Source: Micrococcales bacterium
GTDB taxonomy: Bacteria; Actinomycetota; Actinomycetes; S36-B12; UBA10799
Length of the DNA: 64,000 bases
Assembly (NCBI GenBank): GCA_016703125.1
Contig: JADJCR010000006.1
Span: 62,001 to 126,000 of the forward strand
Direction: 5' to 3'
Shown: positions 54,440-62,406 of the stretch, piece after piece
Layout of the letters: each line of letters opens with the position of its first letter
How positions within the stretch are numbered: position 1 is the first letter of the stretch
Translations under genes and position numbers: made by a program
The notes under the pieces: generated by a model
The model's database searches: none
Told to the model about the DNA's origin: nothing
What the model saw: the letters and a program-made list of their open reading frames with translations, nothing else

Positions 54440-54815
54440 CCCCAGCCGGGAGAGAAACCTCCATCCGGGAGCGAAAACGACAGGTTGCATCACTCCCCAC
54501 TGTCCGCATCACTCCCCGCTTCAACTGGAGCGCGCGCGGCCGAACCCCCAAAGCCATCCGGGAGCGAAAACGACCGGTTGCATCACTCCCCACTGTCCGG
54601 ATCACCCCCGCTTCAGCTGAGCGCGCGGCCGAACCCCAAAGCCACCGGGGAGAGAAACCTCCATCCGGGAGCGAAAACGACCGGTTGCATCACTCCCCAC
54701 TGTCCGCATCACTCCCCGCTTCAGCCGGGCGCGCGCGGCCGAACCCCAAAGCCACCGGGAGCGAAACCTCCATCCGGGAGAGAGAAAACGACCGTCCGCA
54801 TCACTCCCCGCTTCG
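54440..54815. repeat. Imperfect tandem array of GC-rich palindromic repeats (about four units)
   Basis: Units beginning CGGGAGCGAAAACGA occur near 54466, 54559 and 54666, and a degenerate one near 54776; spacings about 93, 107 and 110 nt. Each is followed by GGTTGCATCACTCCCCACTG, TCCGCATCACTCCCCGCTTC and GCGCGGCCGAACCCCAAAGCC. Within each unit GGGAG faces CTCCC. The word ATCACTCCCC occurs repeatedly in one orientation. No gene is convincing here; the stretch 54405-54720 is otherwise empty and the last part overlaps the L,D-transpeptidase 3' end. Confidence 0.75.
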
Positions 54816-55434
54816 GCCCGGCCGGGCCGGCCCGCGCCCTAGGAGCGCAACTCCCTCGCGGCCCCATGACGATAACCGGGTGCTGCGCCGGGTCCAGCCA
54901 CCGCAGCACCGTGCGCATCTGGCCCCGGCTGATCGACACACACCCGCGCGTGGCCCCGCGACCGGACACGTGCAGCCAGATGCCGCCGTCCTTGATCTTG
55001 GGGTTCGGGCGGGTCAGGTCCAGCGGCGAGCGCCCGGGGACCCGGTTGAAGTTGATCGCCACCACGTAGTCGAACACCCACTCCCCACCCGGCGGGCCCT
55101 GGAAGCCGGCCCGGGACCGGTCGTAGGGCAACTGCGTCCCCGACGGCTTGCGCAACCGGCCACCCGCATCGGTGAGGCCGAACACGCCGATCGGCGACAG
55201 ATAGCTCCAGTCCCACGGCTTGTGGTGCCAGCCACGCGCCCCGTTGCGCGCCGGGGTACTGCCCACCCGCGTCCAGCAGCCGTCTGCCCACTGCCAGCGG
55301 GACACGGTCGCGTGGCTGGAGCGCCGCGAATGACCACGGGCGATGACGACCTGCTGATGTTTGCGCTCGTCGACCCGGTAGGTGGCGCCGAGCGGCAGTT
55401 CGCACGGCTGCGGGGGTGGTGCGGCGGCGATCAC
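54721..55434 (-). CDS. L,D-transpeptidase (YkuD family), 3' end entering the repeat array
   Basis: A 237-residue protein whose YkuD domain ends with IWLHVSGRGATRGCVSIS, carrying the active-site His and the nucleophilic Cys (SxxxHG/SRGC pattern). It forms 3-3 peptidoglycan cross-links or related bonds. Start GTG 55434 overlaps the cupin stop by 4 nt. After VIVMGPRGSC the frame continues about 40 residues through repeat DNA; a one-base shift would instead give a normal ending AARELRS and stop at 54839. The true C-terminus is uncertain. No signal peptide is obvious. Confidence 0.75.
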   Translation of the reverse strand: MIAAAPPPQPCELPLGATYRVDERKHQQVVIARGHSRRSSHATVSRWQWADGCWTRVGSTPARNGARGWHHKPWDWSYLSPIGVFGLTDAGGRLRKPSGTQLPYDRSRAGFQGPPGGEWVFDYVVAINFNRVPGRSPLDLTRPNPKIKDGGIWLHVSGRGATRGCVSISRGQMRTVLRWLDPAQHPVIVMGPRGSCAPRARAGPAGPKRGVMRTVVFSLPDGGFAPGGFGVRPRAPG

Positions 55435-55760
55435 GGCGAAGCCACCGGAAGGTGTACGGCCACCCAAACCGTGAACGTGTCCGGATCGGTCCAGGTCACC
55501 CGATGCCGGCAGTGCGCTGGCAGCAGCATGTGCTGACCAGCGGTGAGGCCCACCTCGGACCCGTCACCGAGTTCGAGCCGGGCGGCGCCGTCGTGCACCA
55601 GGATCCACTCGTCGTGGTCCTGGTCGTACCAGTCGGTGGTGTGGCCGCGGGACACGATCCGCTCCACAGTCGTTCCGCCGCCCTGGCACAGGGTGTGTGA
55701 AACCTCGCCCGGACCCTCCCAGGTGGGAACGTCCGTGAGCGTGTGCGGTTCGGGGACCAT
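55431..55760 (-). CDS. Cupin-domain protein
   Basis: A 109-residue single cupin. Motif text: HTTDWYDQDHDEWILVHDG (two metal-type His and Glu), GQHMLLPAHCRHRVTW in the second motif. Start ATG 55760 (MVPEPHTLTDVP). Its stop overlaps the L,D-transpeptidase start. Substrate and metal unknown. Confidence 0.85.
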   Translation of the reverse strand: MVPEPHTLTDVPTWEGPGEVSHTLCQGGGTTVERIVSRGHTTDWYDQDHDEWILVHDGAARLELGDGSEVGLTAGQHMLLPAHCRHRVTWTDPDTFTVWVAVHLPVASP

Positions 55761-55800
55761 CACGGCCCCACAGTACCCGTGCGGACAGTAGATTCCCCCC

Positions 55801-56430
55801 ATGTCCCAGAAGGCCGACCGCAACACCACGTACCTGGTCGCAGCGGTCGTGCTGGCCATCGCCACCATCCAGATGCTGCTTCCGGACCAGGTGACCATCG
55901 GTGCCAGGTGGCTCATCCCGGCCGTGGAAGTGATCGGCGTGCCCGCCGCCTTGTTCTTCCTGCAAGCCTCGGGAGCACAGTCAAGACGCATGCACCGGGC
56001 GGTGACCTCATACCTCTCCTTCCTGGTGATGGCCAGCGTCCTGAACGCCAGCCTGCTGTTCATCTCCATGCTGCGCGGCGAGGACAACGACGGCGCCACC
56101 CTGTTGTTCGGGGGCTTCGGGGTGCTCACCATCAACGTCCTCAGTTTCGGACTGGTGTACTGGTGGACCGACGGCGGCGGCCCACAGGCTCGGGCCCACG
56201 GCGAGGCGAAGGACCTGGACTTCCAGTTCCCGCAGCAGGCCGCCGGTATGACCTGGACACCGCTGCTGCCCGACTACCTGTTCACGGCGTACACGAACAT
56301 CATCGCCTTCTCCCCGACCGACACCATGCCCCTGAGCCACCGGGCCAAGTTCCTGTTCACGGTGCAGTCCACGGTCTCCCTGGTGACAATCCTCGTGACG
56401 GTCAGTCACGCGATCAACCTCATCAACTGA
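55801..56430 (+). CDS. DUF1345-like membrane protein
   Basis: A 209-residue protein with about five membrane segments. The C-terminal block AFSPTDTMPLSHRAKFLFTVQ, then VSLVTILVTVSHAINLI, matches DUF1345, which resembles a two-pore ion channel half. Start ATG 55801. It diverges from the cupin and is followed by a MIP-family gene after 34 nt; co-transcription is likely. Confidence 0.8.
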   Translation: MSQKADRNTTYLVAAVVLAIATIQMLLPDQVTIGARWLIPAVEVIGVPAALFFLQASGAQSRRMHRAVTSYLSFLVMASVLNASLLFISMLRGEDNDGATLLFGGFGVLTINVLSFGLVYWWTDGGGPQARAHGEAKDLDFQFPQQAAGMTWTPLLPDYLFTAYTNIIAFSPTDTMPLSHRAKFLFTVQSTVSLVTILVTVSHAINLIN

Positions 56431-56464
56431 GCGCCGCTGGGGCGGTTCCTGGTAGACACCGTGC

Positions 56465-57214
56465 ATGCTGCACAACTTCCAGACCATCACCACCAACGAG
56501 TTCATCGGGACCGCCATCCTGGTCCTCATCGGCTGCGGCATCGGCGCGCTGGGTTCCTTACCGAAGAGCCTGGGCTTCGGTGCCGCAGGTTGGATGCTGA
56601 CCGCCTTCGGCTGGGGCATGGCGGTCTTCGTCGGCGCCAGCGTCGCGTGGGAATCTGGCGCTCACCTCAACCCCGCGGTCACGCTGGCCCTGGCCATCAC
56701 CGGCAACGTCGCCTGGTCGACGGTGCCCTGGTACGTCCTCGGACAGTTGACGGGCGCGATCGTCGGCGGGCTCGCCGTGTACGTGGTCTACAAGAAGCAG
56801 TTCGACGACCACGACGAGCCGCACACCACCGGCAGCATCTTCTACACCAAGCCCGGCGTGCGGGCCCTCGGCTGGAACATGGTCAGCGAGGCGATCGCGA
56901 CGTTCGTGCTCGTCTACTGGATCATCCAGCAGGCCCCGTGGCAGCCTGCGGTAGAGGGCCAGGCCCCCAACCTCGGCAACATCGGCCTGGGCTATGCCGG
57001 CGTGGCGTTCGCGGTCGTCGCGATCGGAGCGGGTCTGGGCGGCGCCACAGGATATGCGATCAACCCGGCCCGCGACCTCGGCCCGCGGATCGCGTACGCC
57101 CTGCTTCCGCTGCACGGCAAGGAGAAGATCGACTGGGGGTACGCCTGGGTGCCGATCGTCGGCCCGCTGCTGGGGGCCGCGTGCGCAGCTGGGCTCTACG
57201 TCGTGAACTACTGA
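56465..57214 (+). CDS. MIP-family channel (aquaporin/glycerol facilitator)
   Basis: A 249-residue six-segment channel. The two half-helix motifs are SGAHLNPAVTLAL and YAINPARDLGPR (both NPA), the latter with the D-L-GPR of glycerol facilitators. Conducts water and/or glycerol. Start ATG 56465. Confidence 0.93.
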   Translation: MLHNFQTITTNEFIGTAILVLIGCGIGALGSLPKSLGFGAAGWMLTAFGWGMAVFVGASVAWESGAHLNPAVTLALAITGNVAWSTVPWYVLGQLTGAIVGGLAVYVVYKKQFDDHDEPHTTGSIFYTKPGVRALGWNMVSEAIATFVLVYWIIQQAPWQPAVEGQAPNLGNIGLGYAGVAFAVVAIGAGLGGATGYAINPARDLGPRIAYALLPLHGKEKIDWGYAWVPIVGPLLGAACAAGLYVVNY

Positions 57215-57221
57215 CGCGCAC

Positions 57222-57980
57222 TCAAACCGGATCGAGGTGCGGGCGTTTCGGCACGACCCCGTCCCCGGAACTGCGACCCCTCACCCGGCGGCCCAGCCAG
57301 GGGGCCAGGTGCTTGCCCGCCCACGCCACATCACGGCCGAGGCGAGTGACCGGCGGCAGTGGCCGCACCGGGGGTAGCGGCTGCCACCACGGGACCGGGC
57401 TCGGCAGACCGAGGGCGTCCAGCACGGCCATGGCCACCCGCTGGTGTCCCACCGGATTGAGATGCAGCCGGTCCTGCGACCAGAACCGCGGATCGTCGAA
57501 TGCCCCCTGGTCCCAGAAATCCACGACGCGGCACCCGTGGCGTCCGGCGATCTCGAACGTCACCTCGCGGTAGTCGGCCAGGCGCCGTTCCACCGCCCCC
57601 ATCACCCGCGATCGGTTGGACGGCCGGCCGTAGGTGACGATGACCACGTCAGCGCCGGTGCCCGCCAGTGCCCGCACGCCCGATTCCAGGTCCCCTGCCA
57701 TGGCGGCCAGGTCCCAGTGCCGCCGCAAGGCGTCGTTCACACCGCCGGCGACGGTGACCAGGTCGGGTTCCAGCCCCACGGCAGCCGGGACCTGTTCCTC
57801 GACGATGCCGGCCAGCCTGCGGCCACGGATGGCGAGGTTCGCGTAGCGCAGCTCTTGGTCCTCCCTGGCCAGCGACTCGGCCACGCGGTCCGCCCAGCCC
57901 CGCTCCCGGCCGCCCGGACGCGGATCCCCCACGCCCTCGGTGAACGAGTCGCCCAAGGCGACATAGCGTTTCCACCCCAT
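57222..57980 (-). CDS. SGNH/GDSL-family hydrolase
   Basis: A 252-residue esterase/lipase-like hydrolase. Block I YVALGDSFTEG gives Ser at 11; block III GGVNDAL; block V LHLNPVGHQRVA gives the Asp/His pair (RLHLNPVGH). A basic, proline-rich C-terminus follows. Start ATG 57980 (MGWKRYVALG). No signal peptide, so it is likely cytoplasmic; its ester is unknown. Confidence 0.88.
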   Translation of the reverse strand: MGWKRYVALGDSFTEGVGDPRPGGRERGWADRVAESLAREDQELRYANLAIRGRRLAGIVEEQVPAAVGLEPDLVTVAGGVNDALRRHWDLAAMAGDLESGVRALAGTGADVVIVTYGRPSNRSRVMGAVERRLADYREVTFEIAGRHGCRVVDFWDQGAFDDPRFWSQDRLHLNPVGHQRVAMAVLDALGLPSPVPWWQPLPPVRPLPPVTRLGRDVAWAGKHLAPWLGRRVRGRSSGDGVVPKRPHLDPV

Positions 57981-58017
57981 TTGCCCGAAACCTCCGGGAC
58001 CCAAGGTAACGCCGGTG

Positions 58018-59346
58018 TCAACCCAAGACGTCGAGCCGGCGGTCCTCCCAGCGCAGGAAACCGGCGATCCGCTCCGCCACCTTGTGCCCCAGCCCGCCGG
58101 GTGGGAAGGGCGCGACCTTCCGGTTGACGAAGAACACGTCAGTGAGTTCGGTGTCGCGTTCCAGCACGAGGTCCCGGATCGTCTGACCGTTCAGATGCGT
58201 CGTCGACACCCCGTGCCCGACGCAGCCGATGGAGTAGACGATGTCGCGGCTGCCGGCGAATCCGATGGCCGGGAACATGTCCAGGGTGGCGGAGACCGGG
58301 CCGCCCCACATGTGGGAGAACTGCACTCCGCGCAGTCCGGGGAAGATCGACTGGACGTCTTCCCGCAGGCGGCGCCACGTGGCCGGACTGTCGTCGAACC
58401 CCATCGACCGGCCGTCGCCCAGTGCCACGTCCCGGCCGCCCATGAGAAGCCGGTTGTCCGCGGTCAACCGGTAGTAGTGCACCAGGTCGCGGAAATCCTC
58501 CACGCCCTCCCGGCCGGCCCACCCGATGGATTCTCGTTGGGCGTCGGTCAGCGGTTCGGTCAGGACGATGTAGGTCCAGACCGGCACCTGCTTGCGGGTC
58601 AACTGGGCGAACTCGTGCGACCAGGCGTTGGTCGCCAGCACCACCTTGCGTGCGGTGACGGTCCCCCGGGGCGTGACGACGCGGGTCCGGCCGTAGCCGG
58701 GGACGACCTCGGTCACCGGTGTGTTCTCGTAGACCGGCACCTGCACGCGGTCCAGGACGCCGCGCCAGGCGCGGGACAACTTGGCGGGATTGAGGATGCC
58801 GGTGTTCGGCTCCCACCATGCCGGGCCCACATACAGCGGGCTGTCCACCCGCGCAGTCAGTTCGTCGTGGTCGATGAGGTTGATCCCGGTGATGCCCAGG
58901 CGGTGGACCAGGGCGATCTCCTTGAGCAGCCGCTGCGAGTACTTCTCGGATGTGGCGACCCAGAGGAAACCGCTGTGCTCGTAGTCGCAGTCCAGCCCGA
59001 GGTCCTCGACCAGATCCTTGAGCAGGGTCACGGCGCGGTCGGCGTAGAGGTGGGCCTCCTTGGCCTTCGCCTTCCCGAAGCGGGTGGCGGTGAAGCTGTG
59101 CATCATGCCGATCTTGGTCATCGAGAAACCGGCGTTCCGCCCGCTGGCGCCGTACCCGACCACATCGGATTCCAGCACCGCGATCCGCAGTCCCGGATCG
59201 GCCTGATGGAGGTGGAATGCGGTGCTCATGCCCGTGAACCCGGCCCCGACGATGGCCACATCGACTTCGAGGTCGCCTGCCAGGGAAGGCCCGGGTGTGT
59301 AGCTGTCCGCCCCCAGCCAGAAGCTCTTGCTCGCGAAGTCGTCCAC
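58018..59346 (-). CDS. FAD-dependent amine/amino acid oxidoreductase (DadA/PuuB type)
   Basis: A 442-residue flavoprotein with the dinucleotide-binding VAIVGAGFTGMSTAFHL near residue 27 and GYGASGRNAGF, typical of the DAO superfamily. The C-terminal RDIVYSIGCVGHGVSTTHLNG is the second flavin block. Possibly gamma-glutamylputrescine or related amine oxidation; the polyamine-type ABC genes 3 kb away make this attractive but unproven. Start GTG 59346 (VDDFASKSFW), 7 nt behind TAGCCT at 59354-59359, so probably leaderless. Confidence 0.85.
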   Translation of the reverse strand: MDDFASKSFWLGADSYTPGPSLAGDLEVDVAIVGAGFTGMSTAFHLHQADPGLRIAVLESDVVGYGASGRNAGFSMTKIGMMHSFTATRFGKAKAKEAHLYADRAVTLLKDLVEDLGLDCDYEHSGFLWVATSEKYSQRLLKEIALVHRLGITGINLIDHDELTARVDSPLYVGPAWWEPNTGILNPAKLSRAWRGVLDRVQVPVYENTPVTEVVPGYGRTRVVTPRGTVTARKVVLATNAWSHEFAQLTRKQVPVWTYIVLTEPLTDAQRESIGWAGREGVEDFRDLVHYYRLTADNRLLMGGRDVALGDGRSMGFDDSPATWRRLREDVQSIFPGLRGVQFSHMWGGPVSATLDMFPAIGFAGSRDIVYSIGCVGHGVSTTHLNGQTIRDLVLERDTELTDVFFVNRKVAPFPPGGLGHKVAERIAGFLRWEDRRLDVLG

Positions 59347-59353
59347 GGTCAGG

Positions 59354-59359
59354 AGGCTA
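59354..59359 (-). promoter_or_regulatory. Candidate leaderless -10 of the FAD oxidoreductase gene
   Basis: TAGCCT fits TANNNT, ending 7 nt before GTG 59346. No Shine-Dalgarno sequence is present. The nearest repeat unit starts 30 nt upstream. Confidence 0.4.
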
Positions 59360-59388
59360 CTCCTGGCACGCCTCCGGATCCCAACCCA

Positions 59389-59701
59389 AGGCGGGAGTGA
59401 CCCAACCGTGCAGAACCACTCCCCGGTACAGCAACCGCGGCCCGGCGAACCGCAACCACAGCCACCGCCGGGGTCCCAGCTCAGGCGGGAGAGACCCCTC
59501 AACCCGGGAGTGATCCAACCGTGCAGAATCACTCCCCGATGTACGCAACTCTCCCCGGTACAGCAACCGCGGCCCGGCGAACCGCAACCACAGCCACCGC
59601 CGGGGTCCCAGCTCAAGGCGGGTGAGACCCCTCAACCCGGGAGCGAAACGCACCGTGCGGCCTCTCCCCGATGTACGCACCCCTCCCCGGTACAGCAACC
59701 G
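59389..59701. repeat. 132-bp tandem repeat with GGGAGTGA/TCACTCCC hairpins
   Basis: GGTACAGCAACCGCGGCCCG begins at 59425, 59557 and 59689, a period of exactly 132 nt. The words between are also repeated (CCGCCGGGGTCCCAGCTCA, AGACCCCTCAACCCGGGAG). GGGAGTGAT at 59507-59515 faces ATCACTCCC at 59528-59536, a perfect 9-bp stem. The whole gap 59347-59726 holds nothing else that looks coding; the apparent reading frames here are repeats of low-complexity proline/glycine text. Confidence 0.8.
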
Positions 59702-59726
59702 CGGCCCGGCGGCCTACCTCCGAAGC

Positions 59727-61355
59727 TCACCGCCACCGGCCGCTCGCGGCCCCGATCTTCACATACGCCACCACGCCGCGCCGGTTCTTGGGGCTCCACG
59801 CGGAGTAGTCCACGACCAGGCGCGACTTCCGCGGCAGCACGGCGTCGATCCCGGCCCGGACCTCCATGGGCAGGCCGTCGCTGCCCACGTACTGCAGGGC
59901 GGCCGCTGCCGTGGCCGTACCCCGGCGGCCGTCCGGGGTGAACAGCACCACCTTCTTCTGGCGTTCGTTGAGCTGCCCAAGAAGGAAGGGGCCGCCGGCG
60001 GACTCGGTACTGGCCAGCACCTCCACCTGCAGCGTGGGCCGGTCGTCGACGAACGCCAGGGCACCGAGATCGGCGGCGCGGTCGGTGCCGTAGACGATCA
60101 GGCCCTTCTGCGGAATCAGTCCGACTGCTCCGGCACCGCGCGCGGGAACCGTGGCGCCGGCCGTACCCACACTGAATTGACCGGTGACGGCGAGCACGTT
60201 GGTCCGCACCGGCACCTTGCTGCGCCTGGCGTCGATGGCGACGATGAAGCTCTGCTTCTTGGGGACCACGTAGGTGGGGAACTCCCACTTCTGGCCGGGC
60301 TGCCAGGGGTTGGTCGGCTTCTTCACCGTCACCCCGGGGATCTTGTTGCCGTCCAGGTCGGTGACCTTCGTACGGATCGGCACCTTGGACCTCACGGGGG
60401 TGAGTTGCACAGTGGTCTCGTTCGATCCGGGGCAGAACGGGCACTCCTGCTTCCCGGCGATGACGTCGGTGGGTACCAGCCCGATCACGCCGCTGGCGAT
60501 CTCCGGGTCACCGTTGGGGTTGGTCATCACCAGGTAGCGGTAGGTGTTCTTCCGCGTGTCCACCCGGATGGCCCGCTGCGCGTCGGGGTAGTTGTTGTCG
60601 TACACGGCGATGTCGTACTTGCCGTCGCCCTTGTCGTACAGCGCGTAGGGCGTCAGCGCGTGTCCACCGCCACCCCACAGGATGAAAAGGGTGTACGGCG
60701 TGGCCCCGGGCACCAAGGCCTTCCTCAGCAGTTCCACCGCCTCCCGTGGCGACGTGCGGTAGTCCATGACGTCCATCGCGAACTGGGAGGCCATGTTGCG
60801 GGCGATCTTCCGGGAAACCGGGGTTTGCAGCCCGAGGTCGAAGGTGTCCTGCGCACCGGGCTGGAACTGCGCGGGCGAAAGCACCCGGTTGAACAGTTCT
60901 GCGGCGGTGCTCGCGAAACCGAAGCAGTGTCCCCCAGCCATCGACTGATTCGCGCTGACCATCCACTGCTTGGCCGCCAGGGTCAGGGTGCAGGGGCCGG
61001 CATCCTGCTTCTCCAGGCACACCCGCTTGCCCATCAGCGAGCGCATGGCGTCGGCGTCCATGTTCTTCGGGCCGTTCACGGAGGTGCCGAACATCGCGTT
61101 GTTGAAGGAGTCGGGTACGCCGGTGTTGAAGAAACTGAAACCGTCAGGATGAGGTCGGAAGCCCGAATCGGCCACCACCGTCCCGGTGGGCGACCAGTCC
61201 GGGCCCTCCCGGTAGGTCTGCACGTAGTTGTCCCACACGACCGGATCGGCACCCGGAGGGCGGTTGTCGCCGATGTCCGCCATCACCGCCTGCGGGGCGA
61301 GCAGCGACATTGCGCACACCAGCGAGGCGGGAAGCAGGACTGTCTTCAGTGCCAT
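59727..61355 (-). CDS. Secreted putative cysteine peptidase (papain-like)
   Basis: A 542-residue exported protein with signal peptide MALKTVLLPASLVCAMSLLA and cleavage near AVMA-DI. Candidate catalytic elements: GGHCFGFASTAAELF (Cys near 147), GGGGHALTPYALYD (His near 237) and YDIAVYDNNYPDAQ (Asp/Asn near 257), in the Cys-His-Asn/Asp order of papain-like enzymes. Three CPFC-type pairs and basic/beta-rich C-terminal repeats (VRSKVPIRTKVTD and RRSKVPVRTNVLAV) suggest two copies of an extracellular beta domain. No family named with certainty; the assignment as peptidase is inference. Confidence 0.55.
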   Translation of the reverse strand: MALKTVLLPASLVCAMSLLAPQAVMADIGDNRPPGADPVVWDNYVQTYREGPDWSPTGTVVADSGFRPHPDGFSFFNTGVPDSFNNAMFGTSVNGPKNMDADAMRSLMGKRVCLEKQDAGPCTLTLAAKQWMVSANQSMAGGHCFGFASTAAELFNRVLSPAQFQPGAQDTFDLGLQTPVSRKIARNMASQFAMDVMDYRTSPREAVELLRKALVPGATPYTLFILWGGGGHALTPYALYDKGDGKYDIAVYDNNYPDAQRAIRVDTRKNTYRYLVMTNPNGDPEIASGVIGLVPTDVIAGKQECPFCPGSNETTVQLTPVRSKVPIRTKVTDLDGNKIPGVTVKKPTNPWQPGQKWEFPTYVVPKKQSFIVAIDARRSKVPVRTNVLAVTGQFSVGTAGATVPARGAGAVGLIPQKGLIVYGTDRAADLGALAFVDDRPTLQVEVLASTESAGGPFLLGQLNERQKKVVLFTPDGRRGTATAAAALQYVGSDGLPMEVRAGIDAVLPRKSRLVVDYSAWSPKNRRGVVAYVKIGAASGRWR

Positions 61356-61456
61356 AAGCGCTAGTTCTACTTGATGGGTGGCGCCGGAGTCAGCCGCAGG
61401 GGCTGAATCCGACCGATTGCTGCGCGGGCGAACGACAGGTGGTGTTGGATCGCGGT

Positions 61457-62095
61457 GTGAGGGTGGAGATCTGGTCGGACGTCGTCTGCCCGTGGTGCTA
61501 CATCGGCACCACCAATCTGGCGCAGGCGATCGAGCGATTCGACGGCGATGTCGAAGTGCAATTCCGTGCCTACCAGCTGGATCCAGGCGCCCCGGAGAAA
61601 CCGGTGTCGGCCGTCGATCACCTCGCCGCGCGGTACGGCGGCGGGCGTGATCAGGCCCTCATGATGATGCGACAGGTCACCGCAGTGGCGGCCACCGTTG
61701 GCTTGCAGTTCCACCTCGAGGACTCGCTGACCGGTCAGACCCTCGACGCCCACCGTGTCCTGCACCTCGCCGCGCAGTGGAACCTCCAGCCGCAGGTGGC
61801 GGGCCGCCTCTTCGCGGCGCACTTCACCGAGAACCGGTCGGTGTTCGAGACGGACTCTCTGGCACAACTCGCCGCCGAGGCCGGACTCGATGCCCACGAG
61901 GTGCGGGAGGTGCTGTCCGCCGGTACCTACACCGAGGAGGTGCTGGCCGACATCCGTCAGGCCCGCGCATACGGGATCAGCGGGGTGCCGTTCTTTGTCT
62001 TCGATGGCACTTACGGCGTGGCCGGAGCGCAGCCACCGGAGGCTCTCGGCAGGGCGTTGGCCACCGCTGCGCAGGCGCCTCGCACATCTCCCTGA
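61457..62095 (+). CDS. DsbA-family thioredoxin-fold protein (FrnE type)
   Basis: A 212-residue cytosolic DsbA-like oxidoreductase with CPWC at residues 11-14 (SDVVCPWCYIG), the helical insertion and the cis-proline block GISGVPFFVF near 180. FrnE-type proteins act in disulfide exchange or 2-hydroxychromene-2-carboxylate-isomerase-like roles. Start chosen at GTG 61457 (VRVEIWSDVV); GTGs at 61439 and 61463 are possible. Confidence 0.88.
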   Translation: MRVEIWSDVVCPWCYIGTTNLAQAIERFDGDVEVQFRAYQLDPGAPEKPVSAVDHLAARYGGGRDQALMMMRQVTAVAATVGLQFHLEDSLTGQTLDAHRVLHLAAQWNLQPQVAGRLFAAHFTENRSVFETDSLAQLAAEAGLDAHEVREVLSAGTYTEEVLADIRQARAYGISGVPFFVFDGTYGVAGAQPPEALGRALATAAQAPRTSP

Positions 62096-62169
62096 CTGCC
62101 GTCCCCGGCCTCGTGCCTTCGACCACGGGTTTGCCACCATGCGCAGGCCACCGGTTGATCGACCTCAAG

Positions 62170-62211
62170 CAGTTGGTTGACGCTCAGCGACTCCTGAACG
62201 TCAACCAACTG
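62170..62211. repeat. Perfect 13-bp inverted repeat
   Basis: CAGTTGGTTGACG at 62170-62182 and CGTCAACCAACTG at 62199-62211, separated by 16 nt. No T-run follows, so a plain terminator is unlikely on the + strand; an operator or attenuator-like hairpin 75 nt after dsbA and 195 nt before potA is possible. Confidence 0.7.
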
Positions 62212-62346
62212 CACGCACCACACGACGCACGAGGGTGCGCCCCGGACAGCTCGCCACTCACACCTGCGACGGAATCAGGCCCACACCCCGAAATGTCCGC
62301 ACGAAATGCCCGCCCGAATACACCCGCTGCGACGCAAAGCGTGCGT

Positions 62347-62352
62347 TACAGT
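62347..62352 (+). promoter_or_regulatory. Candidate -10 element of potA
   Basis: TACAGT (TANNNT) 55 nt before the potA GTG. No convincing -35; the predicted leader is about 48 nt. Confidence 0.35.
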
Positions 62353-62406
62353 GACCGAGCACATCTCGAACACAACCCGTACACAGACCCACCGGAAGTG
62401 GTAGCC

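Larger units (their letters stand above)
62096..62406. other. 311-nt gap before potA
   Basis: No gene. Contains the 13-bp inverted repeat at 62170-62211, a -10 TACAGT at 62347-62352 and the probable potA leader, which carries GGAAGTGG 6 nt before the start. Nothing else is evident. Confidence 0.5.

Noticed and set aside
54440..54815. CRISPR array
   Set aside because: The units are 93-110 nt with no short identical repeat plus unique spacer, and no cas genes occur in the window.
59327..59941. Proline/glutamine-rich protein encoded across the tandem repeat
   Set aside because: The apparent repeats in the protein simply mirror the 132-nt DNA period; no start signal, and it overlaps the peptidase gene.
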